Source: UBA1388 sp964555515
GTDB taxonomy: Bacteria > Patescibacteriota > Microgenomatia > UBA1400 > PJMF01
Length of the DNA: 26,501 bases
NCBI GenBank assembly: GCA_964555515.1
Contig: CAZKSJ010000009.1
Location: forward strand, 1-26,501
Direction: 5' to 3'
Shown: positions 7,409-15,229 of the stretch, piece by piece
Layout of the letters: each line of letters begins with the position of its first letter
How positions within the stretch are numbered: position 1 is the stretch's first letter
Program-made: the position numbers and the translations under genes
The notes under the pieces: model-generated
The model's input: the letters and a program-made list of their open reading frames with translations, nothing else
Database searches by the model: none
What the model was told of the DNA's origin: nothing

Positions 7409-8932
7409 TTAAGTCACGATTTCCTTTGGACGATATTGAAGAGCCTCAGTAATGTGAACATCACCAATTTTGTTTTGATGCTCTAGATCGGCGATCGTGC
7501 GCGCCACTTTTAAAACTTTAAAGAAACTGCGGGTGGTGAGTTGAAAACGACGCTGTGCTTGGTAAATGGTTTGTTCAGCTTGAGCATCACAAATGCAGTG
7601 CTGCTTAATGAGTGCAGGTGACATTTCTGCATTGTAAAAAATGGGTAGTTTGGCAAATCGTTGTTGCTGCAGCTGGTGAGCAGCCAAGACAGACTTACGA
7701 ATTTTGAGAGTGGAATAAAGTGCGGAGTTGGTACTTTCCTGATTTAACTTGATGTTTTGGGTCTGCACCCAGAAATGCAGATCAATCCGATCAATGACCG
7801 GACCAGAAATTTTTTGGGCATACATCTTTCTTTTACCAGGTCCGCACTGGCATGGCTTGAGTTTGCTATTCCAGTAACCGCACGGGCAAGGGTTGGAAGC
7901 AGCCACTAAGCAGAAGCGAGCTGGGTACTCAACAGATCCCTTGGCTCGGGTAATATGGATGAACCCATCTTCCATTGGTTGGCGCAGGGCTTCAATGGTT
8001 GAGCGCGAAAATTCAGGAAATTCATCAAGAAATAATATACCACGATGAGCAAGAGAAATTTCGCCTGGCGTGATGTCTGAGCCACCGCCGATCAGACCCG
8101 CTGTGGAAACAGTGTGATGAGGTGACCGAAAAGGTCTGGTGGTAATTAGTCCAGTGTGTGTAGTGATGCCGGCAATCGAGTGAATACTGGTGGTCTCAAT
8201 GGCTTCTTCTTCTGTGAGCGGCGGCAGTATAGAACACAATGCCTTCGCAAGGAGAGTTTTCCCTGCCCCTGGTGGTCCAATCATGTGTAGGTTGTGCCCC
8301 CCTGCCGCCGCGATTTGTAGCGCTCGTTTTGCTCTGAACTGACCCGTAATATCCTCCAACCTAATCTCTGGAATTGGTTGATTTGCCAAGGTAAATTTCG
8401 TGGGACTTTGAGCCATGAGTAACTGTTTTTGTTGGGCATGCTTGATGTAATCAGAAAGATGCTGAATGGGAAAAATCTTAATCCCGGTTAATATAGCAAC
8501 TTCAGTCCGATTTGCTTCAGGAATTACGACATTTTGATAACCCATTTTTTTTGCCGCCATAACCAGTGGCAAGATACCAGAGACGGGTTTGAGTCCACCA
8601 TCTAGAGACAATTCGCCAAAGAACATGGTTTGATCAGTATCAACAGAAATCTCACCAAACATTTTGAGTAACCCGACTGCGATCGCCAATTCAAATGCAG
8701 TCCCAGTTTTGTGTAAATCAGCTGGGGCCAAGTTGACAATCGTTCTTTTAGCCTTAATTCTAATGCCACAGTTTTGTAGGGCAGCCGTGACTCGTTCTTT
8801 GGCTTCATCAATGGCTTTAGCAGCTAGACCAATTAAAACAAAATTAGGTGTCCCAGACACACCATCCACCTCTACTTCGATTTTGACAGGATTTAAACCC
8901 TCCATGGTGGCCGTAAAGACACGTGCGAGCAT
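7409..8932 (-). CDS. comM: YifB/ComM family Mg-chelatase-like AAA+ ATPase
   Basis: 507 residues, the usual length. It starts with MLARVFTATMEGL, as family members do, and has the N-terminal ChlI domain (residues 1-170), then the AAA+ module with Walker A GPPGAGKT (219-226), Walker B GILFLDEF and QPMEDG. A Cys-rich insert CPCGYW...CQCGPGK and a C-terminal helical Mg-chelatase domain follow. ComM in transformable bacteria is a hexameric branch-migration helicase that helps integrate incoming single-stranded DNA; many bacteria carry it without known competence. Here it fits DNA uptake or recombination. The start is well fixed by family alignment and by an extended -10 directly upstream. Confidence 0.95.
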   Translation of the reverse strand: MLARVFTATMEGLNPVKIEVEVDGVSGTPNFVLIGLAAKAIDEAKERVTAALQNCGIRIKAKRTIVNLAPADLHKTGTAFELAIAVGLLKMFGEISVDTDQTMFFGELSLDGGLKPVSGILPLVMAAKKMGYQNVVIPEANRTEVAILTGIKIFPIQHLSDYIKHAQQKQLLMAQSPTKFTLANQPIPEIRLEDITGQFRAKRALQIAAAGGHNLHMIGPPGAGKTLLAKALCSILPPLTEEEAIETTSIHSIAGITTHTGLITTRPFRSPHHTVSTAGLIGGGSDITPGEISLAHRGILFLDEFPEFSRSTIEALRQPMEDGFIHITRAKGSVEYPARFCLVAASNPCPCGYWNSKLKPCQCGPGKRKMYAQKISGPVIDRIDLHFWVQTQNIKLNQESTNSALYSTLKIRKSVLAAHQLQQQRFAKLPIFYNAEMSPALIKQHCICDAQAEQTIYQAQRRFQLTTRSFFKVLKVARTIADLEHQNKIGDVHITEALQYRPKEIVT

Positions 8933-8938
8933 AATCGC

Positions 8939-8947
8939 AGTTTAACA
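8939..8947 (-). promoter_or_regulatory. Extended -10 promoter of comM (predicted leaderless)
   Basis: TGTTAAACT on the minus strand (TGn plus TAAACT). Six bases separate the hexamer from the ATG at 8932, so transcription is predicted to start on the A of the start codon. No Shine-Dalgarno site and no convincing -35 are visible. Confidence 0.5.
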
Positions 8948-8959
8948 CTAGAAGCTTGA

Positions 8960-9331
8960 CTAAAGTGTAGCGTGCGGTGGGTAATTATGATTTTTGCGCA
9001 GGCTTTGCACCAGACTGGTGAGGCCTAAGCTGGCTTGAAAATTAGCGCCAGCCATCATCAGCAATGTCGCAGCAATACTCTCATCACTCAGTCCCACTCG
9101 GCGCATTTCTAGGATGTATTCTCCCAACAGATTGGGAATCAGAGCTGATTCTTGAGCAAATTGGTTGAATTGTTGGTCATTGCCAAAAATGACCAACATA
9201 CCTGAAATGGTAAAAGTGACGAAACCTATATGAGTCAGTAGTCTCAATACATGAACGGCAATTAGATCTTTGGTTTGATGATCATTGTTGTCAGGATGAC
9301 GACACCCAACTGATTCTGGTGGTTCAGACAC
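8960..9331 (-). CDS. Small protein of unknown function with one membrane helix
   Basis: Up to 123 residues from GTG 9331. No family is recognised. A hydrophobic segment (about residues 27-47, ending in GMLVIFG) suggests one membrane helix. The remainder is helical, with EYILEMRRVGLSDESIAATLLMMAGANF in the middle, a pattern like an amphipathic or small helical domain. The start is uncertain, but a perfect extended -10 promoter placed directly before the GTG supports it. The gene lies between comM (27 bp downstream) and gap on the same strand. Its own promoter and the lack of stops support a real gene; no function is proposed. Confidence 0.6.
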   Translation of the reverse strand: MSEPPESVGCRHPDNNDHQTKDLIAVHVLRLLTHIGFVTFTISGMLVIFGNDQQFNQFAQESALIPNLLGEYILEMRRVGLSDESIAATLLMMAGANFQASLGLTSLVQSLRKNHNYPPHATL

Positions 9332-9336
9332 AGTTA

Positions 9337-9366
9337 ATTATAACAAAAATGATCAAAGGCACACAA
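9337..9366 (-). promoter_or_regulatory. Promoter of the 8960-9331 gene (predicted leaderless, GTG start)
   Basis: On the minus strand TGTTATAAT at 9345-9337 is an extended -10 with perfect TATAAT; TTGTGT at 9366-9361 is 18 bp upstream. The predicted start falls at 9330-9331, on the GTG. The -35 overlaps the region just before the gap stop codon. Confidence 0.6.
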
Positions 9367-9373
9367 TTTTGCG

Positions 9374-10414
9374 TTACACTAACCCAACTTGTTCTACCAA
9401 GCGGTTGCAGTAGCCAAATTCGTTGTCATACCAACTAATAATCTTGACTAAGTTGCCTTCAATCACGTTGGTCAATGATAAATCCACAATTGATGACTCA
9501 CGACGACCCACGATGTCTGAAGAGACAATTGGCTCATCGGTCACGGCCAAAATTCCTTTCCACTGTGGTTTGGAAGCTGCATCGCGAAGTATTTGATTAA
9601 CTTCTTCAATCGAGGTATCTCGCTTGGTGACAAACACCAAATCGGCCAAAGATCCCACGCTCGTGGGCACTCTAATCGCCAGACCATCGAACTTACCCCT
9701 GAGTTCAGTTAATATCTGTGTGGTCGTCTTGGCGGCACCGGTGGTGGTAGGAATGATGTTTTCAGCCGCGCTCCGCGCTCGGCGCAAATCCTTGTGAGAA
9801 TTGTCTTGGACATTCTGGTCATCGGTATAAGAATGAATGGTGGTCATCAGCGCTTTTTCAATACCAATTGTTTGATTGATGATGGCGACAACTGGGGTAA
9901 TGCAGTTGGTTGTGCACGATGCATTGGAAAATATTTGTTCATCAGCACTTAGTTGATTGACGCCGATCACACCCGTGCTAATGCCTTCGCCTTTGGCTGG
10001 CGCAGATAAAATCACCTTTTGCGCTCCCCCTTGCAGATGCAGGCTAGCTTTTTCTTGAGTGAGAAAAACTCCTGTCGAATCAATCACTACCTCGACCCCA
10101 TTTTGCCTCCAGGGTATTTTAGCAGGATCACGTTGGGCGGTAACGACGACTTCTTTATCACCAATCCGGATTGACCCCAATACGGGATTTTCATCAGTCA
10201 CATCCTTGGTGCTTTGAAAGCGGTTGACCGCAATTGGTTCAGCAAAGATGCCGTAGTTGGTGTCATACTTGACTAAATGCACCCAATCTTCAATTTCCAT
10301 TGAGCCTGAAGTGTTGATGACTTTTAGATCAAGCTGGTCGCGTTGATACTGCCACCAAACTCTAAAGCTGGTGCGTCCGATTCTGCCAAAACCATTAATC
10401 CCAAAAGTTCTCAT
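9374..10414 (-). CDS. gap: Glyceraldehyde-3-phosphate dehydrogenase, type I
   Basis: The glycolytic enzyme that oxidises glyceraldehyde-3-phosphate to 1,3-bisphosphoglycerate. 346 residues, normal length. Rossmann start INGFGRIGR (residues 6-14), catalytic SNASCTTNCITPV (C167), HSYTDDQNVQD (H194), RRARSAAENIIPTTTGAAK, and the C-terminal SWYDNEFGYCNRLVEQV are all present. Odd point: the segment after the second beta strand reads VINTSGSMEIEDW, so the Asp that usually follows Asn and binds the NAD ribose is replaced by Thr; cofactor preference may be relaxed. An AAGGAG site at 10420-10425, 5 nt from the ATG, fixes the start. A 15-bp tandem repeat lies about 55-80 bp upstream. Confidence 0.97.
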   Translation of the reverse strand: MRTFGINGFGRIGRTSFRVWWQYQRDQLDLKVINTSGSMEIEDWVHLVKYDTNYGIFAEPIAVNRFQSTKDVTDENPVLGSIRIGDKEVVVTAQRDPAKIPWRQNGVEVVIDSTGVFLTQEKASLHLQGGAQKVILSAPAKGEGISTGVIGVNQLSADEQIFSNASCTTNCITPVVAIINQTIGIEKALMTTIHSYTDDQNVQDNSHKDLRRARSAAENIIPTTTGAAKTTTQILTELRGKFDGLAIRVPTSVGSLADLVFVTKRDTSIEEVNQILRDAASKPQWKGILAVTDEPIVSSDIVGRRESSIVDLSLTNVIEGNLVKIISWYDNEFGYCNRLVEQVGLV

Positions 10415-10419
10415 ATTCG

Positions 10420-10425
10420 CTCCTT
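10420..10425 (-). promoter_or_regulatory. Shine-Dalgarno site of gap
   Basis: AAGGAG on the minus strand, 5 nt before the ATG at 10414. This is one of the few strong ribosome-binding sites in the window and contrasts with the many leaderless starts. Confidence 0.8.
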
Positions 10426-10466
10426 GTAATTTACTACCAATTATTTCCTTGGCTTTACAATCTGTA

Positions 10467-10496
10467 GTTGATTAATATCTCGTTGATCAATATCTC
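10467..10496. repeat. Tandem 15-bp direct repeat upstream of gap
   Basis: GTTGATTAATATCTC (10467-10481) is followed at once by GTTGATCAATATCTC (10482-10496); 14 of 15 bases match. It lies in the 147-bp gap between pyrH and gap, about 55-80 bp before the gap start codon. It could be a regulator-binding site or a simple duplication. Confidence 0.75.
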
Positions 10497-10561
10497 GCCG
10501 GTTATTAATTTGCTGATGATTAAATTATCAAGTCATCGAAGATCGCTTCATTCTTCAAGCT

Positions 10562-11302
10562 TCAAGCAAACTCAGTTTTGACATCGTTGCTGACGTAAGT
10601 GCCAATGCTCTCACCTCTTACTGCCTTGACTAAATTGTCACCTTTGAACAACTCAAAGACCATGATGGGCATGTTGTTTTCTTGACACATGGCTAAGGCG
10701 GCTGTATCCATCACTTCTACTCCATCCATGGCAATGGCATCGTGAAAGGTAATCGTTTTGAAGCGTTTGGCATCTGCAAACTTTTGCGGATCTCTGTCAT
10801 AAATCCCATCTACTTTGGTGGCCTTCATCAGTACATCAGCGTGTAATTCCAAGGCGTGTAAAGAAGCCCCGGTATCGGTAGTCACAAACGGCACACCTGT
10901 GCCGGCGGCCAGAATGACCACCCGACCTTTTTGCATGTGCCGGAGCGCTCGCCTCCGGATGAAGCTTTCCGCCACCGCCGGCATCAACAGCGCAGATTGG
11001 ACTCTGGTGGGCACGCCTGTCTTTTCTAGCGCGTCTTGCAGTGCCAAAGCATTCATGACCGTGGCCAACATCCCCATGTAATCGGCCGTTGACCGATCAA
11101 TCCCATTCTTAGAACCAGAAACTCCTCTAAAAATATTACCGCCACCCATCACCAAGGCTATTTCTACATTTTCCACGTAAATGGCCTTGATCTGTTCTGC
11201 CACTCTCATGGCTGCCTTGGGGTCAATTCCATACGGTCGGTCACCAATCAGCGACTCGCCGCCTACTTTGAGTAGTACTCGGTTAAATCTTGTCGAAGCC
11301 AT
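10562..11302 (-). CDS. pyrH: UMP kinase
   Basis: Phosphorylates UMP to UDP in pyrimidine nucleotide synthesis; a hexameric amino-acid-kinase-fold enzyme. 246 residues from ATG 11302, the family's usual length. Visible motifs: RVLLKVGGESL at the N terminus, ALVMGGGNIFRG (Gly-rich loop), MGMLATVMNALALQDALE, VPFVTTDTGASLHALEL, and KATKVDGIYDRDPQKF. The frame extends upstream to 11371, but ATG 11302 is chosen because it has AAAGGA 4 nt upstream and matches the family N terminus; the longer form would overlap the end of the FemAB gene. It begins 29 bp after that gene's stop, so the two are probably co-transcribed. Confidence 0.96.
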   Translation of the reverse strand: MASTRFNRVLLKVGGESLIGDRPYGIDPKAAMRVAEQIKAIYVENVEIALVMGGGNIFRGVSGSKNGIDRSTADYMGMLATVMNALALQDALEKTGVPTRVQSALLMPAVAESFIRRRALRHMQKGRVVILAAGTGVPFVTTDTGASLHALELHADVLMKATKVDGIYDRDPQKFADAKRFKTITFHDAIAMDGVEVMDTAALAMCQENNMPIMVFELFKGDNLVKAVRGESIGTYVSNDVKTEFA

Positions 11303-11306
11303 GGTG

Positions 11307-11312
11307 TCCTTT
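11307..11312 (-). promoter_or_regulatory. Shine-Dalgarno site fixing the pyrH start
   Basis: AAAGGA on the minus strand, 4 nt before the ATG at 11302. It decides the start codon against the upstream in-frame alternative at 11371. Confidence 0.8.
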
Positions 11313-11331
11313 CGTAAATTACTGCCTGTTT

Positions 11332-12363
11332 CTAAATGCCTATTTTTGCGCGCAACCGCAAAATTGTCCAACGCACATTTTCTGCCACCCTATAAAAGCC
11401 ATACATCTGTTTATTTAACACTAAGTCATAAGTACCAATAAACTCCATCAGTTTTCCCCCGTAACCTTCTTTAAATTTGTGAAAACCATACCAGGGATCA
11501 TTACTATTGGGGTTGGGACCAAGCGAGCCCCACATATCAAATGTCTGACAACCTTGTTTTTTGGCATAGGTAATCATTTCCCACATCATTAAGTTGCTCG
11601 CCATTACATCGCGGTGAGCACTGCGGGAAGCGCCATAAGGATAGTAAAACGTGTCATGAAAATGAAAAACAATCCATGAAACAATAATTTTATCTTGATA
11701 AACTCCGTGGAAAATTCGCAGCATGTCGGTCGTGCCTAAAGTATTCCACAACGTTTTGAAGTACTCGGGACTATGGGCATAAAACCCTTGCCGGGCAGTT
11801 GTTTCTTGTAAAATACTGATGTATTCATCCATCCCCTCTTGTGAGGTTTTTTCAAAAATTTGCACACCTTTTTTGGCGGCCAACCGAACGTTATATCTAG
11901 TCTTGCTCTTGAGCTGCTCAAAAAGCTTTTCTTCACTGGGCTTGAGATCAAGTTGGAAAGTGTACTTGGTGAATAAAGGTCTACCCGGTACGCAACCATG
12001 ATCAACTAAAAAGCGCTTAATGGCATCATGGGCGCTGGGAGCGCCCGCTTCTTGAGCGATATTCGGCTCAAGTTTAACAAATAAAGCGTTGTGTTTTTGA
12101 CCAAGCTGGCGTAACACGTCTAGCTGTTCTTCATCGGGCATTGGTCCTTTGGGCAAGTAACCAATGGTTTTATTTAAATGGGGAATGGGATGGAAAGTTA
12201 CTTGGAAAGCTTGAATAAGCTTTTGCCCTTCAAAAAAACCAACTCTTTCTACTTTTACCCCGGTCTGTTTTCTAAATTCTCCCCAAGCCCAAGTCTGTAA
12301 CGGGTGTTGGACGACTTGATCGTAGAGTGATTTCTCTTCTTCTCTAATGGCGCGAATGATCAT
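11332..12363 (-). CDS. FemAB-family peptidoglycan bridge aminoacyltransferase
   Basis: 343 residues with the double GNAT fold of FemA/FemB/FemX enzymes, which add amino acids from aminoacyl-tRNA to the stem peptide of lipid II. Seen here: QTWAWGEFRKQTG near the N terminus, IGYLPKGPMP, FVKLEPN, FTKYTFQLDLKPSEEKLFEQL with SKTRYNVRLAAKKGV (the usual K-x-R-x-N-I/V hinge before the second GNAT half), and YPYGASRSAHRDVMASNLMMWEMI, then YGFHKFKEGYGG. The coiled-coil arm of FemA is absent, as in many single-residue transferases. The amino acid added is not predictable. ATG 12363 is preceded by TATAAT only 8 bases away and no ribosome-binding site. It is followed by pyrH. Confidence 0.9.
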   Translation of the reverse strand: MIIRAIREEEKSLYDQVVQHPLQTWAWGEFRKQTGVKVERVGFFEGQKLIQAFQVTFHPIPHLNKTIGYLPKGPMPDEEQLDVLRQLGQKHNALFVKLEPNIAQEAGAPSAHDAIKRFLVDHGCVPGRPLFTKYTFQLDLKPSEEKLFEQLKSKTRYNVRLAAKKGVQIFEKTSQEGMDEYISILQETTARQGFYAHSPEYFKTLWNTLGTTDMLRIFHGVYQDKIIVSWIVFHFHDTFYYPYGASRSAHRDVMASNLMMWEMITYAKKQGCQTFDMWGSLGPNPNSNDPWYGFHKFKEGYGGKLMEFIGTYDLVLNKQMYGFYRVAENVRWTILRLRAKIGI

Positions 12364-12371
12364 ATTTATTC

Positions 12372-12377
12372 ATTATA
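12372..12377 (-). promoter_or_regulatory. -10 element of the FemAB gene (predicted near-leaderless)
   Basis: Perfect TATAAT on the minus strand; 8 bases separate it from the ATG at 12363, giving a predicted leader of about 2 nt. A weak TTTATG 16 bp further upstream could be the -35, inside the 3' end of the helicase gene. Confidence 0.55.
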
Positions 12378-12384
12378 CAGAAAA

Positions 12385-14307
12385 TTACCGATCCATAAAC
12401 ACTTCTAAATCAATTTCTCCGCTCAGGACATCGTCCATAAATTCGTCATCGATGACCAGTTTTCTGACTTCAGCTTGAGGGTTTGGGTCTTGACTGAAGT
12501 TTTTTGTTTCAGAATCAAAATGTAATAAATCATTGGATATATCATGTAAAAACCTACTTGGTACTGAGCTAGTATGGCTGCCATATTGATAACGGGTGCG
12601 GGCGTAAGAGAAAAATAATTGTTGTTTTGCTCTGGTAATGCCCACGTAGCAGAGCCGTCTTTCTTCTTCAATATCTTCTGGATTGAGCATTGAGTGGCTA
12701 TGTGGGAGCAAGCCATCCTCCATGCCCACCATAAAAACAATGCTAAACTCCAAACCTTTGGCTGAGTGCAAACTCATCAACTGAACCGCATTGTCGTTGC
12801 CACCAATGGGATTGTTGACATCCACATAATAATTATCTTGAAGTAGTGCCACATTTTCTAAGAACTGGGTGACCTGTTCAAATTGTCCAGCCATGGCTTC
12901 CAGTTCGATCAAGTTTTCTAAGCGTTGGCGTTCCTCCTCGACCTTTTCAGAGTAGAGTGCCCGATAATCCGTTAAATCGAGTACTTTTTTTAGCAATTGC
13001 TGGGGATTTGCTTCTGCCCAGTTTTGGTTGCCATGATCATCACGCCATTTTCCTAGGTTTGCCAACCGTCGTTTGCCAAGTTTAGCAACCCGCGCATAAC
13101 TGACCGTGTCGGCTGGGTTAATCACGACTTTGACATACGCCAGCGCATCTTTGACTTCTTTTCTTTCGTAAAATTTGGTGCCGCCGACTAAGCGGTATGG
13201 CACGCCCTGCCTAATCAACGCTTCCTCAAATAACCGTGATTGGGCATTGGTGCGATAAAGAATGGCCATTTCCTTAAGAGGAACTATGCCCTGCTGGGAT
13301 TTGATAAAGTTCACCACTTTGGCTGCTTCCAACTCGCCTGATTGATTATCTAAACAAATAATTTGGTTAGTGGTTTCACTTTCCGTCCAAAGCTTCAAAA
13401 CAGGATGAGTCGTATTGTGTGAAATGACTTGGGTGGCCGCGTCTAAAATTGTTTGGGTGGAGCGATAATTTTGTTCTAGTCGGTATTCTTTGATTGCTGG
13501 ATAATCAGTTTTGAGCAATAGCATGTTGCGGTAGTCGGCCCCCCTCCAGGCGTAAATACTTTGGCTGAAGTCGCCGACGACGTAAAGATTATCTTGGGGC
13601 ATGGCAAGAATTTGACTAAGCTGATATTGGGCTTTATTGGTATCTTGATACTCATCTACCAAGACGTGCTCAAATTGTTGCTGATACTTTTCAGTCACTT
13701 CAGGCCTGGTTCTTAATAGTTGGACAGTTTTGTTGAGGAGATCATCAAAATCGACCGCCTGGGCTTGAGCCAGGGCTTTTTGGTATAGCCAGTATACTTT
13801 TGCCACAAACCTTTGATATTCCCCCAAGGCGATTTCTTCGTACTCACCAGGCATGAGTAAATCGTTCTTAGCCGCCGAAATACTATTTTTGACTTGGGAT
13901 GGTTTAAATTTTTTAGGGTCAAGCTGATGATCCTTGTAAATTTGTTTAATTAAACTGAGTTGGTCATCACTATCATAGATGACGTAGTTGGGATCAAGGC
14001 CAATTTGATAGCCGTCACGACGCAAAATTTTTGCGCATAAACTATGGAAAGTACCTGCAAAAGGTACCGCCGAGCCAGCCAGCGCTTCAATGCGCTCCTT
14101 CATTTCTCCTGCTGCTTTGTTGGTAAAGGTTACTAACAAAATGCTGTTTGGATCAACATTTTTTTCTAAAATTAGATAAGCGGCGCGGTGGGTCAAGACG
14201 GTAGTTTTACCAGAACCAGCTCCAGCCAGCACCAAAGCGGGTCCTGAAGAATGCAGGACTGCCTTTTTTTGATCTGGATTGAGCTTTTTTAACAGATTTG
14301 TCATCAA
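12385..14307 (-). CDS. UvrD/PcrA/Rep-type superfamily 1 DNA helicase
   Basis: ATP-driven 3'-5' DNA helicase for repair and for clearing replication forks. 640 residues, shorter than typical UvrD/PcrA (about 720-740). Motifs in order: LNPDQKKAV (Q motif), GAGSGKTT (motif I, about residues 29-36), TFTNKAAGEMKER (Ia), VDEYQDTN (II), VGDFSQSIYAWRGADY (III), YRLEQNYRS (IV), LMSLHSAKGLEFSIVFMVGMEDGLLPH (V), and EEERRLCYVGITRAKQQL (VI). The C-terminal tail that binds partners such as RNA polymerase or UvrB in other bacteria is reduced to a short acidic end. Start is TTG 14307 or ATG 14304; the predicted transcription start is on 14307. It is divergent from tpiA. Confidence 0.95.
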   Translation of the reverse strand: MMTNLLKKLNPDQKKAVLHSSGPALVLAGAGSGKTTVLTHRAAYLILEKNVDPNSILLVTFTNKAAGEMKERIEALAGSAVPFAGTFHSLCAKILRRDGYQIGLDPNYVIYDSDDQLSLIKQIYKDHQLDPKKFKPSQVKNSISAAKNDLLMPGEYEEIALGEYQRFVAKVYWLYQKALAQAQAVDFDDLLNKTVQLLRTRPEVTEKYQQQFEHVLVDEYQDTNKAQYQLSQILAMPQDNLYVVGDFSQSIYAWRGADYRNMLLLKTDYPAIKEYRLEQNYRSTQTILDAATQVISHNTTHPVLKLWTESETTNQIICLDNQSGELEAAKVVNFIKSQQGIVPLKEMAILYRTNAQSRLFEEALIRQGVPYRLVGGTKFYERKEVKDALAYVKVVINPADTVSYARVAKLGKRRLANLGKWRDDHGNQNWAEANPQQLLKKVLDLTDYRALYSEKVEEERQRLENLIELEAMAGQFEQVTQFLENVALLQDNYYVDVNNPIGGNDNAVQLMSLHSAKGLEFSIVFMVGMEDGLLPHSHSMLNPEDIEEERRLCYVGITRAKQQLFFSYARTRYQYGSHTSSVPSRFLHDISNDLLHFDSETKNFSQDPNPQAEVRKLVIDDEFMDDVLSGEIDLEVFMDR

Positions 14308-14313
14308 GCGTTC

Positions 14314-14342
14314 ATCCTAGCACGTGCGGGGGCAGTCGTCAG
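14314..14342 (-). promoter_or_regulatory. Promoter of the UvrD-type helicase gene
   Basis: On the minus strand CTGACG (14342-14337), 17 bp, TAGGAT (14319-14314), with TGC just before the -10 (extended form). The predicted start is 14307, giving no leader for TTG 14307 or 3 nt for ATG 14304. Confidence 0.55.
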
Positions 14343-14385
14343 CAGGTGTTCTCAAACCTCTATTCTCAAAATGATGACGTGACTC

Positions 14386-14413
14386 TTTACGAATGACACT
14401 TTCTGGGTATAGT
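14386..14413 (+). promoter_or_regulatory. Promoter of tpiA (predicted leaderless)
   Basis: TTTACG (14386-14391), 16 bp, TATAGT (14408-14413). Seven nt after the -10 is 14420, the A of the ATG chosen for tpiA. No Shine-Dalgarno sequence could fit. Confidence 0.55.
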
Positions 14414-14419
14414 GAAGAT

Positions 14420-15112
14420 ATGAAAGCAAAACTAATCATCGCCAACTGGAAATCTCATAAATTAGAAAAGGAAGTCAGCGACTGGTTGACGGAGTTCAAT
14501 TATCAATTCCAGCCCTCAGAATTTGTGCAGCCAGTGGTTGCCCCTGCTTTGCCGCATTTACATCAAGTCAAATTAGAATTGCCAGATGGAGTGGCGCTTG
14601 GAGCCCAAGCCGTCAGCTCTTTTCCTATGGGTAGTTATACCGGCGCTGTCAATGCGCAACAACTGAAAGATCTGGGAGTGCAATATGTGATTGTGGGACA
14701 CTCCGAGCGCAGACGCTACTTTCATGAAAATCATCAAGACGTGGCGAAACAAGTCCAGGAAGTTTTGGCCCAACAAATCAAACCGATTTTGTGTGTAGAC
14801 AAAGATTATATTGATGAGCAAGCAGCGGCGCTTGACCCCAAGCTTTGTCGAGAATGTATCGTTGCCTATGAACCATTGGCAGCAATTGGCACAGGGCAAA
14901 ATGAGCCAGTTGGCCAAGTTAAGACTATAGTTGCGCAAATCAGAGAAATTTATGGTGACGTGCCGGTGATCTATGGTGGCAGCGTTGATCAATCAAACAT
15001 CGGCGAGTACATGTTGGTTAGCGACGGCGCTTTGGTTGGCGGCGCTTCTCTGGATGCTCAGCAATTCATGGGTATCCTCCGCGCCGCCATCGTTCAAAAG
15101 TCAGTTTATTAG
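14420..15112 (+). CDS. tpiA: Triosephosphate isomerase, compact form
   Basis: Interconverts dihydroxyacetone phosphate and glyceraldehyde-3-phosphate. 230 residues from ATG 14420 against about 250 in usual bacterial forms. The catalytic set is complete: ANWK (N9, K11), VGHSERR (H94), AYEP (E151), loop AIGTG and YGGSV (phosphate gripper). Odd points: the region between strand 5 (KPILCV) and AYEP is shortened, the usual CIGE reads CVDK, and the loop-6 hinge EPVWAIGTG reads EPLAAIGTG, losing the conserved Trp. This is reminiscent of archaeal short TIMs. The frame is open from 14393, but 14420 gives the family N terminus (MKAKLIIANWK) and lies exactly at the predicted transcription start. Confidence 0.95.
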   Translation: MKAKLIIANWKSHKLEKEVSDWLTEFNYQFQPSEFVQPVVAPALPHLHQVKLELPDGVALGAQAVSSFPMGSYTGAVNAQQLKDLGVQYVIVGHSERRRYFHENHQDVAKQVQEVLAQQIKPILCVDKDYIDEQAAALDPKLCRECIVAYEPLAAIGTGQNEPVGQVKTIVAQIREIYGDVPVIYGGSVDQSNIGEYMLVSDGALVGGASLDAQQFMGILRAAIVQKSVY

Positions 15113-15229
15113 TTCAATGGTATCAATAATTGATTTTAAGTCGTTTATGTCCGTTTCAGAAACTTGCTGATATGGTCCTCCAATCAACCAAATCATTTCC
15201 TCACCAATCGACACGATTAATGGACTCAT
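15101..15229 (-). pseudogene. Possible small CDS or remnant of a longer gene
   Basis: Minus-strand ORF of 42 codons from ATG 15229, with the frame open back to about 15265 (some 57 codons). The product reads SPLIVSIGEEMIWLIGG... and ends TDINDLKSIIDTIELIN. It looks like protein, not noise, and the ending (two strands then an amphipathic helix of the ...EEELLKIAESL type) recalls the C-terminal tail of exported lipoprotein-like domains. It lies directly after the GT-C-like gene on the same strand and overlaps the 3' end of tpiA by 12 bp tail to tail. It has no start signals. It may be the tail of a gene truncated by deletion. The family resemblance is a weak guess. Confidence 0.3.

Noticed and set aside
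8664..8945. 93-codon plus-strand frame opposite the start of comM
   Set aside because: Antisense shadow of a well-conserved gene; its codons mirror the comM frame and it has no start signals.
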